A DNA stretch of 64,000 bases, taken from positions 620,001 to 684,000 of the forward strand of contig NZ_CP048632.1 in assembly GCF_010669145.1 (NCBI RefSeq), written 5' to 3'. How positions within the stretch are numbered: position 1 is the first letter of the stretch; each line of letters starts with the position of its first letter. The notes below the pieces were generated by a model. The model saw nothing but the letters and a program-made list of their open reading frames with translations, was not told the origin of the DNA and searched no databases. Shown in pieces: positions 52,707 to 61,580 of the stretch. Origin of the DNA: Rhizobium oryzihabitans. GTDB taxonomy: Bacteria > Pseudomonadota > Alphaproteobacteria > Rhizobiales > Rhizobiaceae. The position numbers and the translations under genes are program-made.

Positions 52707-53519
52707 TCAGCCGACGAAAGCGCGCTCGATCACGAACTCGGCGGGTTTGTTGTTGGCGCCTTCGGTAAGGCCGGCCTTTTCAAGCAGTTCCTTGGTGTCC
52801 TTCAACATGGCCGAAGAACCGCAGATCATGCCGCGATCGATCTCGGGATCGAGTGCCGGAACACTCAGATCCGCAAACAGCTTGCCGTTCTCGATCAGCG
52901 TGGTGATACGGCCCTTGAAGGGGTAATCTTCGCGGGTGACCGTTGCATAATGCTTGAGCTTGTCGCCGACAATCTCGTTCAGGAATTCGTGGTTCCTGAT
53001 TTCCTCGACCAGATCGAAACCATATTTCAGCTCGGCCACATCGCGGCAGGTATGGGTGAGGATGACCTCCTCGAACTTCTCGTAGGTTTCCGGGTCACGG
53101 ATCAGGCTCGCGAAAGGCGCGATGCCGGTGCCGGTCGAGAACATATAAAGCCGTCTGCCGGGTGTCAGCGCATCGAGAACCAGCGTGCCTGTCGGCTTCT
53201 TGCGCATCAGGACGGTATCGCCGGGCTTGATCGCCTGAAGATGCGAGGTCAGCGGACCATCCGGAACCTTGATCGAGAAGAATTCCAGTTCCTCGTCCCA
53301 GGCGGGGCTGGCGATGGAATAGGCGCGATAGATCGGCTTTTCGCCGACCATAAGCCCGATCATCGCGAATTCGCCAGATCGGAAACGGAAGCCGGCCGGA
53401 CGCGTCATGCGGAAACGGAACAGGTGATCCGTATAATGCTCCACCGACAAAACCGTCTCGGCGTAAACACCATCAGGTATCTTGATCGCGAAATCTTCCG
53501 TCTTGGCTGGCGCGTTCAT
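52707..53519 (-). CDS. fpr: Ferredoxin-NADP(+) reductase
   Basis: FAD-dependent reductase (270 aa) that moves electrons between NADPH and ferredoxin or flavodoxin. The FAD motif RAYSIAS and the NADP segments FSTGTGIAPFASLIRD and MICGSSAMLKDTKE are visible. The C-terminus ends FVIERAFVG. It follows the sulfite-reduction genes on the same strand after a 144-base gap; it may supply electrons to CysI. Confidence 0.94.
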   Translation of the reverse strand: MNAPAKTEDFAIKIPDGVYAETVLSVEHYTDHLFRFRMTRPAGFRFRSGEFAMIGLMVGEKPIYRAYSIASPAWDEELEFFSIKVPDGPLTSHLQAIKPGDTVLMRKKPTGTLVLDALTPGRRLYMFSTGTGIAPFASLIRDPETYEKFEEVILTHTCRDVAELKYGFDLVEEIRNHEFLNEIVGDKLKHYATVTREDYPFKGRITTLIENGKLFADLSVPALDPEIDRGMICGSSAMLKDTKELLEKAGLTEGANNKPAEFVIERAFVG

Positions 53520-53663
53520 TTCAGGTTCCGTCCGTTCATTCGATAAGCGACATTCTCCGTCCGGGCAATTATACCATTTTTGCTCCGGTTTGAAGGCATG
53601 AGAATGTCAATACTGCCATGCGCAGAAAATATGTATCCTAAACTCATATTTCTACGCAACGTG

Positions 53664-54170
53664 TCATTGGGCCGCACGGCGACGCCAGCTATAGGCCTCG
53701 CCACCACTCGCCGGCCGGGCCGTCGGCTGGTAATAGACCGGGATTTCCGGCAGGCGATTTTCGGACAGGCGACGGATCGCCGTGTCGTTCGTCACCGCAA
53801 AGCTTGAAAAGCCGGTGCGCAGCATCAGCGGCACCTGGTCGATCAGCACATCGCCAACCGCCCTCACCTCGCCCGCAAAATTTAGACGGCTGCGCAGCAG
53901 CGAAGCGTGGCTAAAACCACGACCGTCATTGAATGCAGGAAAGCTGACGGCGACGAGGTCGATACGGTCGAGATAGGGTTCGAGCCTGAGGACATCGTCA
54001 GCCGGAGCGATGAGAACGCCGAGGCCGATATCGTTGCTTTCAGCGGCGCGGACGAGGAAATCGGCAAGCGGCAGGACCGGCTTTTGCTCGGCCGTTGCCT
54101 TCACTTCCTCGGTTTCAATCACCCAGGGATCGTTTTCCACGAAGCCGTCGCGGTTCCAGATTTTCGTCAT
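53664..54170 (-). CDS. DUF934 protein (sulfite-reductase partner)
   Basis: The 168-residue protein belongs to DUF934, which in alphaproteobacteria accompanies CysI and takes the place of a distinct sulfite-reductase partner. The sequence shows PLADFLVRAAESNDIGLGVLIAPADDV and FPAFNDGRGFSHASLLRSRL. The start lies ten bases after the cysI stop, so they are cotranscribed. The biochemical role is not established. Confidence 0.9.
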   Translation of the reverse strand: MTKIWNRDGFVENDPWVIETEEVKATAEQKPVLPLADFLVRAAESNDIGLGVLIAPADDVLRLEPYLDRIDLVAVSFPAFNDGRGFSHASLLRSRLNFAGEVRAVGDVLIDQVPLMLRTGFSSFAVTNDTAIRRLSENRLPEIPVYYQPTARPASGGEAYSWRRRAAQ

Positions 54171-54180
54171 GGCAATCTCC

Positions 54181-55851
54181 TCAGGCGGCTTCAGCGGCGG
54201 AGCCGTAGAGCGCATCCTTGAATGGCTGCGGTCCGACGCGGCGATAGGCTTCGAGGAAGTTTTCCTCCTTCGAAAGGCGCAAGCCCAGATAGGTGTCAAC
54301 GATGGTTTCCACCGCGTCTGTCACCTTTTCCGGCTCAAAACCACGGCCGATGATCTCGCCGATGGAGGTGTTTTCATCACCCGATCCGCCAAGCGTGATC
54401 TGGTAGAGTTCGGCACCCTTCTTTTCCACGCCCAGAAGGCCGATATGGCCGACATGGTGGTGGCCGCAGGCATTGATGCAGCCGGAAATCTTGATCTTCA
54501 ATTCGCCGATTTCCGCCTGACGCTCCGGTGCGCCGAAACGGGTGGAAATCTCCTGCGCCACCGGAATGGAGCGCGCATTGGCAAGCGCGCAATAGTCCAG
54601 CCCGGGACAGGCAATGATATCGGTGATGAGCCCGGCATTGGCGGTGGCGAGCCCCGCGCCCACCAGGGCGCGATAGACGGGCTCGAGATCGGCCAGCGCC
54701 ACATGCGGCAGGATGATGTTCTGCTCGTGGCTGATGCGGATTTCGTCGAAGGCATATTCGGCGGCAATATCGGCGACGAGTTCCATCTGTTCGTCGGTCG
54801 CATCGCCCGGAATGCCACCGATCGGCTTCAGCGAGATCGTCACCATGCCGTAATCGGGATGCTTGTGCGGCGCAACGTTCTGCTCGACGAAGCGGGCAAA
54901 ACCCTCATCCGCCCGTTTCCAGCGCGCGAGGCTTTCCCAGCCTTCGGGACGGTCCTGCAATGCCGGCGGCGCGAAATAGGCGGTGATGGCCGCGATATCC
55001 GCATCCGGCAGCTTCAATTCGGTGTTTTTCAGTTCCGCGAACTCGACCTCAACCTGGCGGGCCAGTTCTTCCGCACCGGTTTCGTGCACGAGGATCTTGA
55101 TACGCGCCTTGTATTTGTTGTCGCGGCGGCCGTGCAAATTATAAACGCGCATGATCGCTGTGGTATAGGACAGGAGATCCTCTTCCGGCAGGAAGTCGCG
55201 GATCTTCTTGGCGATCATCGGCGTACGGCCCTGCCCGCCGCCGACATAAACGGCAAAACCGATCTCGCCCTTGTCGTTCTTTTTCAGGTGCAGGCCGATA
55301 TCGTGAACCTGAATGGCGGCGCGGTCGCGCTCGGCGCCCGTAACCGCGATCTTGAACTTACGCGGCAGGAAGGAGAATTCCGGGTGTACGGAAGACCATT
55401 GACGCAGGATTTCCGCGTAGGGGCGCGGATCGGCCACTTCGTCAGCCGCAGCACCGGCGAAATGATCGGCAGTGACGTTGCGAATGCAGTTGCCGGACGT
55501 CTGCAGCGCATGCATTTCCACACTCGCCAGTTCGGACAGGATATCCGGCGTGTCGGACAGGCGCGGCCAGTTGTACTGGATGTTCTGGCGGGTGGTGAAG
55601 TGGCCGTAACCCCGGTCGTATTTACGAGCGATATGGGCCAGCATCCGCATCTGCTTCGAATTCAGCGTACCGTAGGGAATGGCGACGCGCAGCATATAGG
55701 CATGCAGCTGGAGATAGACGCCGTTCATCAGGCGCAGCGGCTTGAATGCGTCCTCGGCCAGCTCGCCGGACAGCCGGCGCTCGACCTGATCGCGAAACTG
55801 CGCCACGCGGCCTTCAACAAATGCGTGATCGAACTCGTCGTAACGGTACAT
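54181..55851 (-). CDS. cysI: Sulfite reductase hemoprotein subunit
   Basis: Siroheme/4Fe-4S enzyme (556 aa) of assimilatory sulfite reduction, six-electron reduction of sulfite to sulfide. Motifs include TTRQNIQYNW, TSGNCIRNVTADHFAG and the cluster-binding cysteines in ACPGLDYCALAN and SGCINACGHHHVGHIG. The siroheme is supplied by CysG, encoded upstream in the same operon. Confidence 0.95.
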   Translation of the reverse strand: MYRYDEFDHAFVEGRVAQFRDQVERRLSGELAEDAFKPLRLMNGVYLQLHAYMLRVAIPYGTLNSKQMRMLAHIARKYDRGYGHFTTRQNIQYNWPRLSDTPDILSELASVEMHALQTSGNCIRNVTADHFAGAAADEVADPRPYAEILRQWSSVHPEFSFLPRKFKIAVTGAERDRAAIQVHDIGLHLKKNDKGEIGFAVYVGGGQGRTPMIAKKIRDFLPEEDLLSYTTAIMRVYNLHGRRDNKYKARIKILVHETGAEELARQVEVEFAELKNTELKLPDADIAAITAYFAPPALQDRPEGWESLARWKRADEGFARFVEQNVAPHKHPDYGMVTISLKPIGGIPGDATDEQMELVADIAAEYAFDEIRISHEQNIILPHVALADLEPVYRALVGAGLATANAGLITDIIACPGLDYCALANARSIPVAQEISTRFGAPERQAEIGELKIKISGCINACGHHHVGHIGLLGVEKKGAELYQITLGGSGDENTSIGEIIGRGFEPEKVTDAVETIVDTYLGLRLSKEENFLEAYRRVGPQPFKDALYGSAAEAA

Positions 55852-55859
55852 CTTCTTCC

Positions 55860-56180
55860 TCAGACTGCGATGAATGCTGCATCGGCCGGCTTGTAACCGG
55901 CGGCATAGTGCATGGTGGGGCCAGCGGCGCGAATGCGCTCGCGAAGCCGCGTCGGCCAGAGCTTGCCATTCTCCTCCACGACATCGACGATGGCGACGTC
56001 AACGACCTTATTGGCGGAGAAATCGCGCTTGCCGATTTCTTCGAACGAGGCGACGGCCTCCGCATGGCGGGCCACGATTGCCCCCTGCAGGTTCTCCGTC
56101 CATTCGCCATTGGCGTCGAGCCAGACGGCGATGCCATCGCCCAGACGGTTGGCGGTCAAAACCTTGTCAACCATTTGCAT
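55860..56180 (-). CDS. DUF2849 protein
   Basis: The 106-residue soluble protein matches DUF2849, a small family always found between cysG and cysI in rhizobia. It shows KVLTANRLGDGIAVWLDANGEW and LRERIRAAGPTMHYAAGYKPADAAF. The start overlaps the cysG stop by 14 bases; MVDK at 56174 is an alternative start. Probably a small factor in sulfite reduction, by context only. Confidence 0.88.
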   Translation of the reverse strand: MQMVDKVLTANRLGDGIAVWLDANGEWTENLQGAIVARHAEAVASFEEIGKRDFSANKVVDVAIVDVVEENGKLWPTRLRERIRAAGPTMHYAAGYKPADAAFIAV

Positions 56181-57630
56181 ACTCCCTTTTGAGGCTCGCC
56201 GGCTTCACAGCAAGCGCAAGCGCCTCGGATCTGTCGAAATTGGCGCCCGCCACCGCATCGCCGATGATGACCATGACCGGGCCGGTCAGCTCATCGCGAT
56301 ATTCGAGGTCGGGCAGATCGTTCAATGTGCCATGCAGCAGGCGGCGATCCGCGCGGCTGGCATTTTCGATGACGGCCACCGTCGTTTCCACGCCGAGACC
56401 AGCCTCGATCAGCCTTGTCGCGACCGACGCTGCAACGCTGCGGCCCATATAGACGGCAATCGTCGCACCGGAGACGGCAAGCCGCGCCCAGTCCGGCAGG
56501 ACATCGCCGGTCAGGTCGTGGCCGGTGGTGAAAATCAGTGACGAAGCGACACCGCGCAGCGTCAACGGCAATTCGAAATCGGCAGCGGCGGCGAAAGCCG
56601 ACGTAATGCCCGGAACGATCTCGTAACCGATACCAGCATCGCGCAGCGCCGCCATTTCCTCGCCTGCGCGGCCATAGACCAGCGGATCACCGGATTTGAG
56701 ACGCACGACGCGCCTGCCATCTTTGCCCAAGCGTACCAGCAGGCGGTTGATCTCGTCCTGCGACTTGCTGTGGCAGCCCTTGCGCTTGCCGACGGACAGC
56801 CGCTCGGCGTCGCGGCGGCCCATATCGACGATTGCCTGCGGCACCAGCGCATCATAGACAATGACGTCGGCTTCCATCAGAACACGCTGCGCGCGCAGCG
56901 TCAGCAAATCTTCCACACCCGGGCCAGCACCGACAAGCCAGACGCGTCCTTCGCTGCGTTCGGGCGATTGCAGCAACCGGTCAGCGGCCTCACGAGCCGA
57001 GGATGTATCGCCTAGAGCGACCGCATCCGCGACCTGACCGGAGAAAAACCGACGCCAGAAATTGCGCCGCAAGGCACCCTTGGGGACATTCTGCTCGGCC
57101 GCGTCACGATATTGCACGGCAAGGCGGGCAAGCTTGCCGAGCGACGGTGACAGCATCTGATCGATGCGTGCACGGATCATCTGGGCAAGAACCGGCCCTG
57201 CGCCTTCGGTGCCGATCGCGATGGCGACAGGCGCACGGGCGACGAGTGCCGGCGTGAAGAAATCGCAGAATTCCGGCTGATCCACCGCATTGGCAGGGAT
57301 TTTCTTTGCGCGCGCGGCTGAGACAATCTCGCGGTCCAGCACGTCGTCGCCCGTTGCGGCAAAAACCAGCGTTGCGCCATCGATCAGCCGGCTGGAAAAG
57401 CCCAGCGCCCGATGATCAATGCCTTTGTCACGCAGATAGCGCGCGAAATCCTCTTCCGGCTCATCGGCATAGGCGACGATATGCGCATTGGTGTTGGCAA
57501 GAAGCCTGACCTTTGCGAAAGCCTCGTCACCATTTCCGAAAACAGCCACCTGCCTGCCCTCAACCCGGAAGAAAGCGGGGAAGGTCGAAAGGCGGTCGCC
57601 GACGGCGGAAAAATCATCTTCGTTGTGCAT
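56167..57630 (-). CDS. cysG: Siroheme synthase (multifunctional CysG)
   Basis: Fused precorrin-2 dehydrogenase/ferrochelatase (about 1-210) and uroporphyrinogen-III methyltransferase (about 225-470). The N-terminal NAD-binding loop reads VFGNGDEAFAKVRLL, a GxGxxA pattern with Asn in place of Gly. The C-terminal half has LVGAGPGVEDLLTLRA and VRLKSGDPLVYGRAGEE and GIGYEIVPGITSAFAAAA. The start is assigned at 57630 with a weak ribosome site; upstream in-frame starts at 57648 and 57693 exist. It heads the siroheme/sulfite operon. Confidence 0.93.
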   Translation of the reverse strand: MHNEDDFSAVGDRLSTFPAFFRVEGRQVAVFGNGDEAFAKVRLLANTNAHIVAYADEPEEDFARYLRDKGIDHRALGFSSRLIDGATLVFAATGDDVLDREIVSAARAKKIPANAVDQPEFCDFFTPALVARAPVAIAIGTEGAGPVLAQMIRARIDQMLSPSLGKLARLAVQYRDAAEQNVPKGALRRNFWRRFFSGQVADAVALGDTSSAREAADRLLQSPERSEGRVWLVGAGPGVEDLLTLRAQRVLMEADVIVYDALVPQAIVDMGRRDAERLSVGKRKGCHSKSQDEINRLLVRLGKDGRRVVRLKSGDPLVYGRAGEEMAALRDAGIGYEIVPGITSAFAAAADFELPLTLRGVASSLIFTTGHDLTGDVLPDWARLAVSGATIAVYMGRSVAASVATRLIEAGLGVETTVAVIENASRADRRLLHGTLNDLPDLEYRDELTGPVMVIIGDAVAGANFDRSEALALAVKPASLKREYANG

Positions 57631-57892
57631 CGGGCATTTATCCCGCATTGCCGCGCAAGATTGAAGAAACAGAAATTCAAGCCTTTCCGACACCTGGATT
57701 TTTATTTCTCGAAGACCCCCGTTTTGGAGGAAAACAAACCGTCACCTCTGTTACGGCTCAGTCAAAGGCCTCGAAATCCCGTGAGAATCCCTTGACAAAC
57801 GAGGTGCTCGCGCCGAACAAGGGGAGGCAATTTTCGTCGATTTCTCCAAGCAAAAACCGCTTTTCCCTAAGGCGGGACGAAGGATCAGACCC

Positions 57893-58480
57893 TTGACAAG
57901 CTCCAGCATCGCCGCCCGTCTTCTCGATGTCATCGAACACGATATCCTGCCCTTGACGGCGCGCGGCGTCAGCCTCGGCAACAAGGTTTTCGGTGCGGCT
58001 ATCCTGCGCAAATCCGACCTGTCGCTGGTGATCGCGGAGACGAATAACGAGCTCGAAAACCCGCTCTGGCACGGCGAAGTGCATGCGCTGAAGCGGTTTT
58101 ACGAGCTGGGAGAAAAGCCGAACACGAAGGAGCTGATTTTCCTTTCGACCCATGAACCCTGCACCATGTGCATGTCCGCCATCACCTGGGCCGGTTTCGA
58201 CAATTTCTATTCCTTCTTCAGCCACGAGGATTCCCGCGATGCTTTCGCGATCCCGCACGATCTTAAAATTCTGAAGGAAGTTTTCGGGCTGGAGCCGGGC
58301 GGATATCGCCGCAACAACGCCTTCTGGAACTCTTTCTTCATCGCCGATCTGGTGGAGAGCGAAGACGATCCGCTGAAAACCGCGCTGAAGGCGCAGACAG
58401 CCCGGATCAAGGCCGCCTATGACGATCTGTCCACCAGCTATCAGTCATCGAAGAGCAGCAACGATATTCCGCTGAACTAG
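57893..58480 (+). CDS. Nucleoside/CMP deaminase-family protein
   Basis: Zinc-dependent cytidine/deoxycytidylate-deaminase-fold protein (195 aa). The zinc site is HGE in LWHGEVHALKR and PCTMC in THEPCTMCMSAITWAG. The substrate could be guanine, cytosine or a modified base; it cannot be read from the sequence. The start is TTG. It lies divergent to cysG after a 262-base gap with no further gene. Confidence 0.9.
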   Translation: MTSSSIAARLLDVIEHDILPLTARGVSLGNKVFGAAILRKSDLSLVIAETNNELENPLWHGEVHALKRFYELGEKPNTKELIFLSTHEPCTMCMSAITWAGFDNFYSFFSHEDSRDAFAIPHDLKILKEVFGLEPGGYRRNNAFWNSFFIADLVESEDDPLKTALKAQTARIKAAYDDLSTSYQSSKSSNDIPLN

Positions 58481-58481
58481 A

Positions 58482-58513
58482 GCTTTTCCAGACGGTTTTC
58501 CCTCTGGAAAAGC
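58482..58513. repeat. Palindromic intergenic repeat unit
   Basis: GCTTTTCCAGA-CGGTTTTCCC-TCTGGAAAAGC, an 11-bp perfect stem, directly after the deaminase stop. It resembles the TTTCCAG/CTGGAAA module of the element at 50686 and may act as a terminator or mRNA-stabilising hairpin. Confidence 0.65.
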
Positions 58514-58543
58514 ATGAAAACAAAGAATGAAGGTTTGAGACAT

Positions 58544-59389
58544 ATGGAAGCCTCGAAGGATATTTCCCGCCTGATCGAGATCATGCAAGCCCTGCGCCAG
58601 CCCGAAACCGGTTGCCCCTGGGATGTCGTCCAGACCTTCGAGACGATCAAGCCCTATACGATCGAAGAGGCCTACGAAGTCGCCGACGCCATCGAGCGCA
58701 AGGATATGGACGATCTTTGCGATGAGCTGGGTGACCTGTTGCTGCAGGTGGTCTTCCACTCCCGCATTGCCGAGGAACGGGGCGAATTCGCCTTTGGCGA
58801 CGTGGTTGAGGCCGTCACCTCAAAGATGATCCGCCGCCATCCGCATGTCTTTGCCGTGTCCGATGCCGATACGCCTGACAGCGTCAAGCTGCAATGGGAC
58901 AAGATCAAGGCCGAGGAAAAACGCGAGCGTGGGGAGCGCCGTGCGCGCCGGGGTATTACCGAGGATTTCAAGGCTGGCTTTCTGGGCGGCGTGCAGCGCA
59001 GCCAGCCGGCGCTCACTGAGGCCCTGAAGCTGCAGGAACAGGCCGCGCGCGCCGGTTTCGACTGGTCGGATCCCGCTCCCATTCTCGACAAGATCGAGGA
59101 GGAAATCGCCGAACTGCGTGAGGCGCTGGCGGAGGGAAAGCCGGAGAAGGTCTCGGACGAACTCGGCGATCTCATTTTCGCGCTGGTCAATATCGGCCGC
59201 CACGTCAAGGCCGATCCGGAAAATGCGCTTCGCGGCACCAATACGAAATTCCGCAGGCGTTTCAATCACATCGAAACGTCGCTCACCGAAAACGGCGAGA
59301 CGCTTGAAGAAGCGAGCCTTGAGAGAATGGAAGACCTGTGGCAGGCGGCAAAACGCATCGAACGGTCGCTCGATACGGTCTCGTGCTGA
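58544..59389 (+). CDS. mazG: Nucleoside triphosphate pyrophosphohydrolase MazG
   Basis: Hydrolyses NTPs and dNTPs to monophosphates and pyrophosphate, a house-cleaning enzyme. The 281-residue protein shows tandem MazG domains: the first with GCPWDVVQTFETIKPYTIEEAYEVADAIE and ELGDLLLQVVFHS, the second with EEIAELREA and ELGDLIFALVNIGRH. The E-x2-E and E-x2-D residues are present in both. The ATG at 58544 is preferred to an in-frame ATG at 58514 inside the repeat. Confidence 0.96.
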   Translation: MEASKDISRLIEIMQALRQPETGCPWDVVQTFETIKPYTIEEAYEVADAIERKDMDDLCDELGDLLLQVVFHSRIAEERGEFAFGDVVEAVTSKMIRRHPHVFAVSDADTPDSVKLQWDKIKAEEKRERGERRARRGITEDFKAGFLGGVQRSQPALTEALKLQEQAARAGFDWSDPAPILDKIEEEIAELREALAEGKPEKVSDELGDLIFALVNIGRHVKADPENALRGTNTKFRRRFNHIETSLTENGETLEEASLERMEDLWQAAKRIERSLDTVSC

Positions 59390-59477
59390 TCAGTCGGATA
59401 TGCAGTGAACCCGGGAAGGCACAGCACCTCTCTTATGGTTGGGGAATGCATCTGGCAGCAGCGCAGCATCCGCAACC

Positions 59478-59590
59478 GTCACCCCGGATTTAGTCCGGGG
59501 TCCAGCGCGATCAAGTCTTTGATCGCAAAAGACTCATTCCTCACGGCGCAGACGCGCCGTGGCTGGATGCCGGATCAAGTCCGGCATGAC
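59478..59590. repeat. Palindromic intergenic repeat (RIME-like), copy 2
   Basis: Contains hairpins ACCCCGGA-TTTAG-TCCGGGGT and GCCGGA-TCAAG-TCCGGC with the same central block (TCAAGTCTTTGATC, GCAAAAGACTCA, CGGCGCAGACGCGCCG) as the element at 14415-14530, in reverse orientation. It fills most of the gap between mazG and hflX. Confidence 0.85.
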
Positions 59591-59620
59591 GGGAAGAGTT
59601 TGGTACAATGCGAGGAGCGC

Positions 59621-61060
59621 TTACTGCTCCCAGTCTTCGCGCTCGCGGATGGTCGCCTTGCCAAGCTTCCGTTCCAGTTCGGAGGCCTGCGCTTCCGATA
59701 GGCGTACATCCAGCGCAACCGAGCCGTCCTCATGGTCTTCACGGTTATCGACGATGGAGTTGCTGTAGACCCAGGAGATCAGCGGCAATTGCTCGACGGA
59801 GAGGACAACGGTCGTTTCCGTCAGGACGCCGGACAGACGCGCCGAAATCTCGTCCATCAGGGCATCGACGCCCTCGCCCGCGACGGCCGAAACGGCGCAG
59901 ATGTTGGAGCGGCCTTCGGCGCGCTCGATGATGGCGTCATGCGCTTCCGGCTCGAGACGGTCAACCTTGTTCCACACCTCGATGATACGCTTTTCGGCTT
60001 CCTTCTCGTCAATGCCGAGATCGCCGAGAATGCGCAGCACGTCGGCCGACTGGGCGGCATTGTCAGGATCGGACATGTCGCGCACGTGCAGAACGAGATC
60101 GGCTTCGAGCACCTCTTCCAGCGTTGCACGGAAAGCGGCGACAAGATGCGTCGGCAGATCGGAGATGAATCCCACCGTATCGGACAGGATGACCGTGCGG
60201 CCATGCGGCAGCTTCATGCGGCGCAATGTCGGATCAAGCGTGGCGAACAGCATGTCCTCGGCCAGAACGCCAGCACCCGTGATGCGGTTGAACAGCGTGG
60301 ATTTGCCGGCGTTGGTGTAACCGACAAGTGCTACGATCGGATGCGGCACCTTGCGGCGCTTGGCGCGGTGAAGCTGGCGGGTGCGAACCACCTGCTCAAG
60401 CTCCTTCTCAAGCTTGACGATGCGATCCTGCAGCAAGCGTCTGTCGGCCTCGATCTGCGTTTCACCCGGACCGCCCATGAAGCCTGCACCACCGCGCTGG
60501 CGTTCAAGGTGGGTCCAGCTTCTGACGAGGCGGCCCTTCTGGTAATTCAGATGCGCAAGATCGACCTGCAGCGTGCCTTCCTTGGTGGAGGCGCGGCGGC
60601 CGAAGATTTCGAGGATCAGACCCGTGCGGTCGATGACCTTGCAATTCCACTGTTTTTCGAGATTGCGCTGCTGCACCGGCGTCAGGGGATGATCAACGAT
60701 CACGAGGCCGGAATCGGTCTCATCCAGAAGATGGCCGATTTCCTCGATCTTGCCGGTTCCAAAGAGCGTTGCGGGGCGCGGCTGGTTGACCGGCACGATC
60801 AGGCCTTGAGTGACCTCCAGGTCGATGGCAAGCGCGAGACCCTTTGCTTCCTCAAGTTTTGCTTCGACAGACCGGCTGGCGGTAGCCGGGGCTGCCGCCG
60901 CGTCGCGGCTTTCGCGTTGCTGCTTGAGAACCGGTACGAGAACCACGGCGCGCATGTCGTCGCGGCGCTTCTCCTGCTCCGGAATGATCGATTCGTTCGA
61001 GGTGTCTCGCGTCGAAATGGGCTCAGCCTTATCCAGAAAGAACATTGCGGCCGACCGCAT
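59621..61060 (-). CDS. hflX: GTPase HflX
   Basis: Ribosome-associated GTPase of 479 residues. The N-terminal HflX domain (about 35-210, ending GGPGETQIEADRR) is followed by the G domain: P-loop ALVGYTNAGKSTLFNRI, G3 SDTVGFI, G4 NKVD. It rescues or splits stalled ribosomes. The start could also be 61045. It is the last gene of the ntrX-trkA-hfq-hflX cluster. Confidence 0.94.
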   Translation of the reverse strand: MRSAAMFFLDKAEPISTRDTSNESIIPEQEKRRDDMRAVVLVPVLKQQRESRDAAAAPATASRSVEAKLEEAKGLALAIDLEVTQGLIVPVNQPRPATLFGTGKIEEIGHLLDETDSGLVIVDHPLTPVQQRNLEKQWNCKVIDRTGLILEIFGRRASTKEGTLQVDLAHLNYQKGRLVRSWTHLERQRGGAGFMGGPGETQIEADRRLLQDRIVKLEKELEQVVRTRQLHRAKRRKVPHPIVALVGYTNAGKSTLFNRITGAGVLAEDMLFATLDPTLRRMKLPHGRTVILSDTVGFISDLPTHLVAAFRATLEEVLEADLVLHVRDMSDPDNAAQSADVLRILGDLGIDEKEAEKRIIEVWNKVDRLEPEAHDAIIERAEGRSNICAVSAVAGEGVDALMDEISARLSGVLTETTVVLSVEQLPLISWVYSNSIVDNREDHEDGSVALDVRLSEAQASELERKLGKATIREREDWEQ

Positions 61061-61153
61061 CCGCGCGGACGGCCTTGGGAATAAACCTGACGAGACCGGA
61101 AATGTTCCCGGTGCGGGTCAGCTTATGTTGAAGATACCGTCGCAGGAGCCTGA

Positions 61154-61396
61154 TCAGGCTGCGCCTTCTTCGCTCTCGAACATCTGCATCGGCTGGCCGG
61201 GCATGATGGTGGAGATCGCATGCTTGTAGACCAGCTGCGAATGACCGTCACGGCGCAAAAGCACGCAGAAATTGTCGAAGGAGGTGACAACGCCGGTCAG
61301 CTTGACGCCGTTGATCAGAAAAATCGTGAGCGAGATCTTTTGCTTACGAACGGTATTGAGGAAGAGATCCTGAAGGTTTTGAGAACGTTCCGCCAT
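61154..61396 (-). CDS. hfq: RNA-binding protein Hfq
   Basis: The 80-residue hexameric Sm-like chaperone for sRNA-mRNA pairing. Sm1 ([33 protein letters not shown]) and Sm2 ([12 protein letters not shown] with YKH) are intact. The start is at [10 protein letters not shown]. Upstream 184 bases hold the promoter and no other gene that I can support. It sits between trkA and hflX in the standard rhizobial order. Confidence 0.97.
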   Translation of the reverse strand: MAERSQNLQDLFLNTVRKQKISLTIFLINGVKLTGVVTSFDNFCVLLRRDGHSQLVYKHAISTIMPGQPMQMFESEEGAA

Positions 61397-61580
61397 GGCG
61401 CCGCTTCTTTCTTTTTTGCCGGCAGGGATACCGGAAAATAATCCATCAATAATAAGCCGGCCAAGTCTTGTCCCCCGCTTCGCCGACCTCAAACTCTGGT
61501 ATCAAATCATGTTCCGTTCCGCAACGGTCAAAACAGCCGAATGAGTACGAGTATTGACCCGCATGTTCAATTCGGGACAG

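Noticed and set aside
54010..55896. 628-residue plus-strand frame over cysI and DUF934
   Set aside because: Shadow; cysI and its partners are clear on the minus strand with all catalytic motifs.
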